64,000 nt of DNA, taken from Bradyrhizobium jicamae (GTDB taxonomy: Bacteria; Pseudomonadota; Alphaproteobacteria; Rhizobiales; Xanthobacteraceae). This document shows, one piece after another, positions 61,693-64,000 of this stretch. How positions within the stretch are numbered: position 1 is the first letter of the stretch; every line of letters starts with the position of its first letter. Position numbers and translations under genes: made by a program. Below the pieces are notes generated by a model. It saw nothing but the letters and a program-made list of their open reading frames with translations, ran no database searches and was not told where the DNA came from. The stretch lies in NCBI RefSeq assembly GCF_018130215.1, contig NZ_JAFCKQ010000010.1, positions 62,001-126,000 of the forward strand, given 5' to 3'.

Positions 61693-62664
61693 ATGTCCGA
61701 GGCGGTCGTTCCCCATCCCGGCGAAGACGGCGCACAGCCGTCACGCGCCAATGCCGGCTGGTTCCGGCGCGCGCTCGACAGCGACATCTTCCATTCATTC
61801 CGCCGCTCCAAGCTGACCATGCTGGCGGCTCTCATCACGCTGCTGTTCTTCCTGATCGCGATCTTCGCCTCCTGGCTCGCGGTGCAGAACCCGTTCGACC
61901 CGTCGCAGCTGCAATTGCTGAATTCGCGGATCCCGCCGCTGTGGACCGCCGACGGCCAGAGCCCGTTCCTGCTTGGCACCGACGAGCAGGGCCGCGACGT
62001 GCTCTCGGGCATTCTCTATGGATTGCGGATCTCGCTCGCCGTCGGTGTGCTTGGTGTCGTGTTCTCCGGCCTGCTCGGCATCGGGCTCGGGCTGGTCGCC
62101 GGGTATTTTGGCGGTCCGGTCGACAGCGTGATCATGCGCATCGCCGACGTGCAGCTCACCTTCCCGGCGATCCTGATCGCGCTTCTGGTCAACGGCGTCG
62201 CCAAGTCACTGCTCGGCAACCGGCTCGACGAGTGGAGCATGCTCGGCGTGCTCGTGCTCGCGATCGGCCTGAGCTTCTGGGTGCAATATGCCCGCACCGT
62301 GCGCGGCTCGGTCATGGTCGAGAAGAGCAAGGACTATGTGGCCGCCGCGCAGCTGATCGGCCTGCCCGCGCCGAAGATCATGCTGCGGCACGTCCTGCCC
62401 AACACCACCGGTCCGATCCTGGTCATCGCCACCATCAACCTTGCGCTCGCGATCATCACCGAGGCCACGCTGTCGTTCCTCGGTTCCGGCATGCCCGACA
62501 CCATGCCCTCGCTCGGCACCCTGATCCGGATCGGCAACAACTATCTGTTCGCCGGCGAATGGTGGATCGTCGCCTTCCCGGGTGTGGCGCTGGCGGGGCT
62601 GATCCTGTCCATCAACCTGCTCGGCGACTGGCTGCGCGACGCACTCAACCCAAAGCTCCGATGA
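61693..62664 (+). CDS. Peptide-type ABC transporter permease (DppC/OppC family)
   Basis: 323-residue permease. A long N-terminal extension is followed by FHSFRRSKLTMLAALITLLFF and LLGTDEQGRDVLSGILYGLRISL, the DppC hallmark. The coupling loop is KDYVAAAQLIGLPAPKIMLRHVLPNT. Its last codons overlap the ATPase start by 4 bases. Confidence 0.91.
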   Translation: MSEAVVPHPGEDGAQPSRANAGWFRRALDSDIFHSFRRSKLTMLAALITLLFFLIAIFASWLAVQNPFDPSQLQLLNSRIPPLWTADGQSPFLLGTDEQGRDVLSGILYGLRISLAVGVLGVVFSGLLGIGLGLVAGYFGGPVDSVIMRIADVQLTFPAILIALLVNGVAKSLLGNRLDEWSMLGVLVLAIGLSFWVQYARTVRGSVMVEKSKDYVAAAQLIGLPAPKIMLRHVLPNTTGPILVIATINLALAIITEATLSFLGSGMPDTMPSLGTLIRIGNNYLFAGEWWIVAFPGVALAGLILSINLLGDWLRDALNPKLR

Positions 62665-63644
62665 CCCAGCCTGTTCTCTCCGTGCGTGACCTCGAGGTGG
62701 AGTTCGTCACCCGCCGCGCCACCTTGCGCGCCATCAACGGCGTGTCCTTCGACATCGCCAAGGGCGAGGTGCTCGGCGTGGTCGGCGAATCCGGTGCCGG
62801 CAAATCGGTGACGGGGCTCGCCGTGATCGGGCTGATCGACCCGCCCGGCCGCATCTCCGGCGGCGAGATCCAGTTGTCCGGCACGCGGATCGACCATCTG
62901 CCTCCGGAACAGATCCGCCGCATCAGGGGCAAACGGATCGGCATGATCTTCCAGGATCCCCTGACCAGCCTCAATCCGCTCTACCGGATCGGCGACCAGA
63001 TCGTCGAGACCATCCGCACCCACACCAGTCTCAGCGAAAGCGCGGCGCGAAGACGCGCCATCGACCTGCTCGCGGAGGTGGGCATCCCCGCGCCGGAGAA
63101 ACGCATCGACGGCTACCCGCACGAATTCTCCGGCGGCATGCGCCAGCGCGTCGTGATCGCGCTCGCGATCTGCGCCGAACCGGAGCTGATCATCGCCGAC
63201 GAGCCGACCACCGCGCTCGACGTCTCGGTGCAGGCGCAGATCATCGCGCTGATCAAGCGGCTCGGCCGCGACCATGGCACCGCGGTGATGCTGGTGACCC
63301 ACGACATGGGCGTGATCGCCGAGACCTGCGACCGCGTTGCCGTGATGTATTCGGGCCGCATCGCCGAAATCGGGCCGGTGCAGGAGGTGGTGCGCAACCC
63401 GCTGCATCCCTACGCCAAGGGCCTGATGGGCGCGATCCCGACGCTGGCGGGAGACGACAAGCGACTCGTGCAAATCCCCGGAGCGATGCCACGGCTGTCG
63501 GCGATCCCGCCGGGCTGCCCGTTCAATCCGCGCTGCGCGTTAGCCTTCGACCGCTGCCGCGTCGAGCGGCCGGAGCCGATCCGGCAGGGTACGCAGTCCG
63601 TCGCCTGCCACCTGTTCGAGCCGGCGAAGGAGACTGCGGCATGA
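62661..63644 (+). CDS. Peptide-type ABC transporter ATPase (DppD/OppD family)
   Basis: 327-residue ATPase. Walker A GESGAGKS near residue 40, Q-loop [11 protein letters not shown], signature [15 protein letters not shown], Walker [14 protein letters not shown], and the C-terminal oligopeptide extension [15 protein letters not shown] whose cysteines may bind an iron-sulfur cluster as in some relatives. ATG 62661 overlaps the permease stop; the frame is open far upstream but that is a shadow of the permeases. Confidence 0.92.
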   Translation: MTQPVLSVRDLEVEFVTRRATLRAINGVSFDIAKGEVLGVVGESGAGKSVTGLAVIGLIDPPGRISGGEIQLSGTRIDHLPPEQIRRIRGKRIGMIFQDPLTSLNPLYRIGDQIVETIRTHTSLSESAARRRAIDLLAEVGIPAPEKRIDGYPHEFSGGMRQRVVIALAICAEPELIIADEPTTALDVSVQAQIIALIKRLGRDHGTAVMLVTHDMGVIAETCDRVAVMYSGRIAEIGPVQEVVRNPLHPYAKGLMGAIPTLAGDDKRLVQIPGAMPRLSAIPPGCPFNPRCALAFDRCRVERPEPIRQGTQSVACHLFEPAKETAA

Positions 63645-64000
63645 GCACGACGCTGGTCGAGGTGAAGAACCTGCGTCGCGTCTTCGACGTCTCGAAGCCG
63701 TGGCTCAATCGCGTGCTCGAAGGCGGTGATCTTGAATTCCTCAAGGCCGTCGACGGCGTCAGCTTCGACATCAAGCGCGGCGAGACGCTGGCGCTGGTCG
63801 GCGAATCCGGATCGGGCAAGACCACGGTGGCGCGGATGGTGGTCGGGCTGCTGCCGCCGACATCGGGCGAAGTCGTGATCGACGGTGTCTCGATGACCGA
63901 CCGACGGCAGTCGCAGGCGCGCCGCCGCCTGCGCCGCCGCATCCAGATGATCTTCCAGGATCCCTATGCGAGCCTCAATCCGCGCTTCCGGGTCGACGCC
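63641..64000 (+). CDS. Peptide-type ABC transporter ATPase (DppF/OppF family), cut by window edge
   Basis: The first 120 codons of the second ATPase. [20 protein letters not shown], Walker [14 protein letters not shown] near residue 50, and Q-loop [15 protein letters not shown] are visible; the signature and Walker B lie beyond the window. Start overlaps the previous stop by 4 bases (ATGA). Completes the standard receptor-B-C-D-F operon. Confidence 0.92.
   Translation, partial: MSTTLVEVKNLRRVFDVSKPWLNRVLEGGDLEFLKAVDGVSFDIKRGETLALVGESGSGKTTVARMVVGLLPPTSGEVVIDGVSMTDRRQSQARRRLRRRIQMIFQDPYASLNPRFRVDA

Noticed and set aside
60558..63644. A possible fusion of permease region and ATPase in one long frame
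   Set aside because: Only the part from 62661 is an ATPase; upstream is out-of-frame permease sequence.

Overview
The window looks like chromosome of an alphaproteobacterium of the Bradyrhizobium/Rhodopseudomonas group. The evidence is uniformly high GC with the codon use of that group, two complete branched-chain-type (Liv) ABC transporters, a fused CYP102A-type P450, a class III-like PHA synthase with a phasin, a PaaX-headed phenylacetate operon, and scattered palindromic intergenic repeats that begin CGTCATTGCGAG or CGTCATTCCGG. Genus assignment is inference. I see no rRNA, tRNA, CRISPR array, insertion sequence, phage gene or origin.

Layout. (1) 1-2.8 kb: C4 sugar-acid catabolism (otnK partial, otnI, ltnD; otnC divergent). 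(2) 2.8-3.8 kb: a small secreted protein and a decayed zone with a hydrolase remnant. (3) 3.8-12.6 kb: a LysR-centred divergent module. A DUF1445 putative hydro-lyase plus livKHMGF lie to the left; a Zn-dependent carbamoylase-type hydrolase and a D-2-hydroxyacid dehydrogenase lie to the right. (4) 12.7-16.4 kb: tartrate/D-malate dehydrogenase, an SDR lacking the usual catalytic residues, and an amidase. (5) 16.4-22 kb: TetR divergent from a ferredoxin-P450 pair, then an MFS carrier, a sulfite-oxidase-fold protein and a hydrolase-OsmC fusion. (6) 22-26.7 kb: a frameshifted MocR regulator divergent from a DMT exporter, a YeeE/YedE carrier and a quinone-oxidoreductase-like protein.

(7) 26.8-34.9 kb: paaX, then paaABCDE, paaI, paaK and an indoleacetamide-hydrolase-like amidase in one direction, which links phenylacetate degradation to a possible indole-3-acetamide route. 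(8) 35-42.6 kb: a lipase-like hydrolase, a DUF445 membrane protein, phasin, GNAT, phaC with a very small PhaE/PhaR-like partner, an alpha/beta hydrolase, a spermidine-synthase-like protein and a secreted SnoaL-like protein. (9) 42.6-51.3 kb: an AraC regulator, an intradiol (hydroxyquinol-type) dioxygenase, a TfdB-type flavin hydroxylase and a dedicated Liv ABC transporter, with 21-bp direct repeats in front of the dioxygenase. This looks like uptake plus ring cleavage of a phenolic compound. (10) 51.5-58.5 kb: a same-strand run of DUF6489, lipase-like hydrolase, WS/DGAT, epoxide hydrolase and CYP102A-like P450-reductase, which suggests a fatty-acid oxidation/neutral-lipid module. (11) 58.9-64 kb: a peptide/opine-type ABC transporter operon that runs off the right edge.

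Most operons show tight stop-start overlaps. The palindromic repeats occupy many of the larger gaps, including gaps inside the paa operon. The strongest candidates for undescribed biology are the LysR module (region 3), the AraC phenol module (region 9) and the CYP102-WS/DGAT cluster (region 10).
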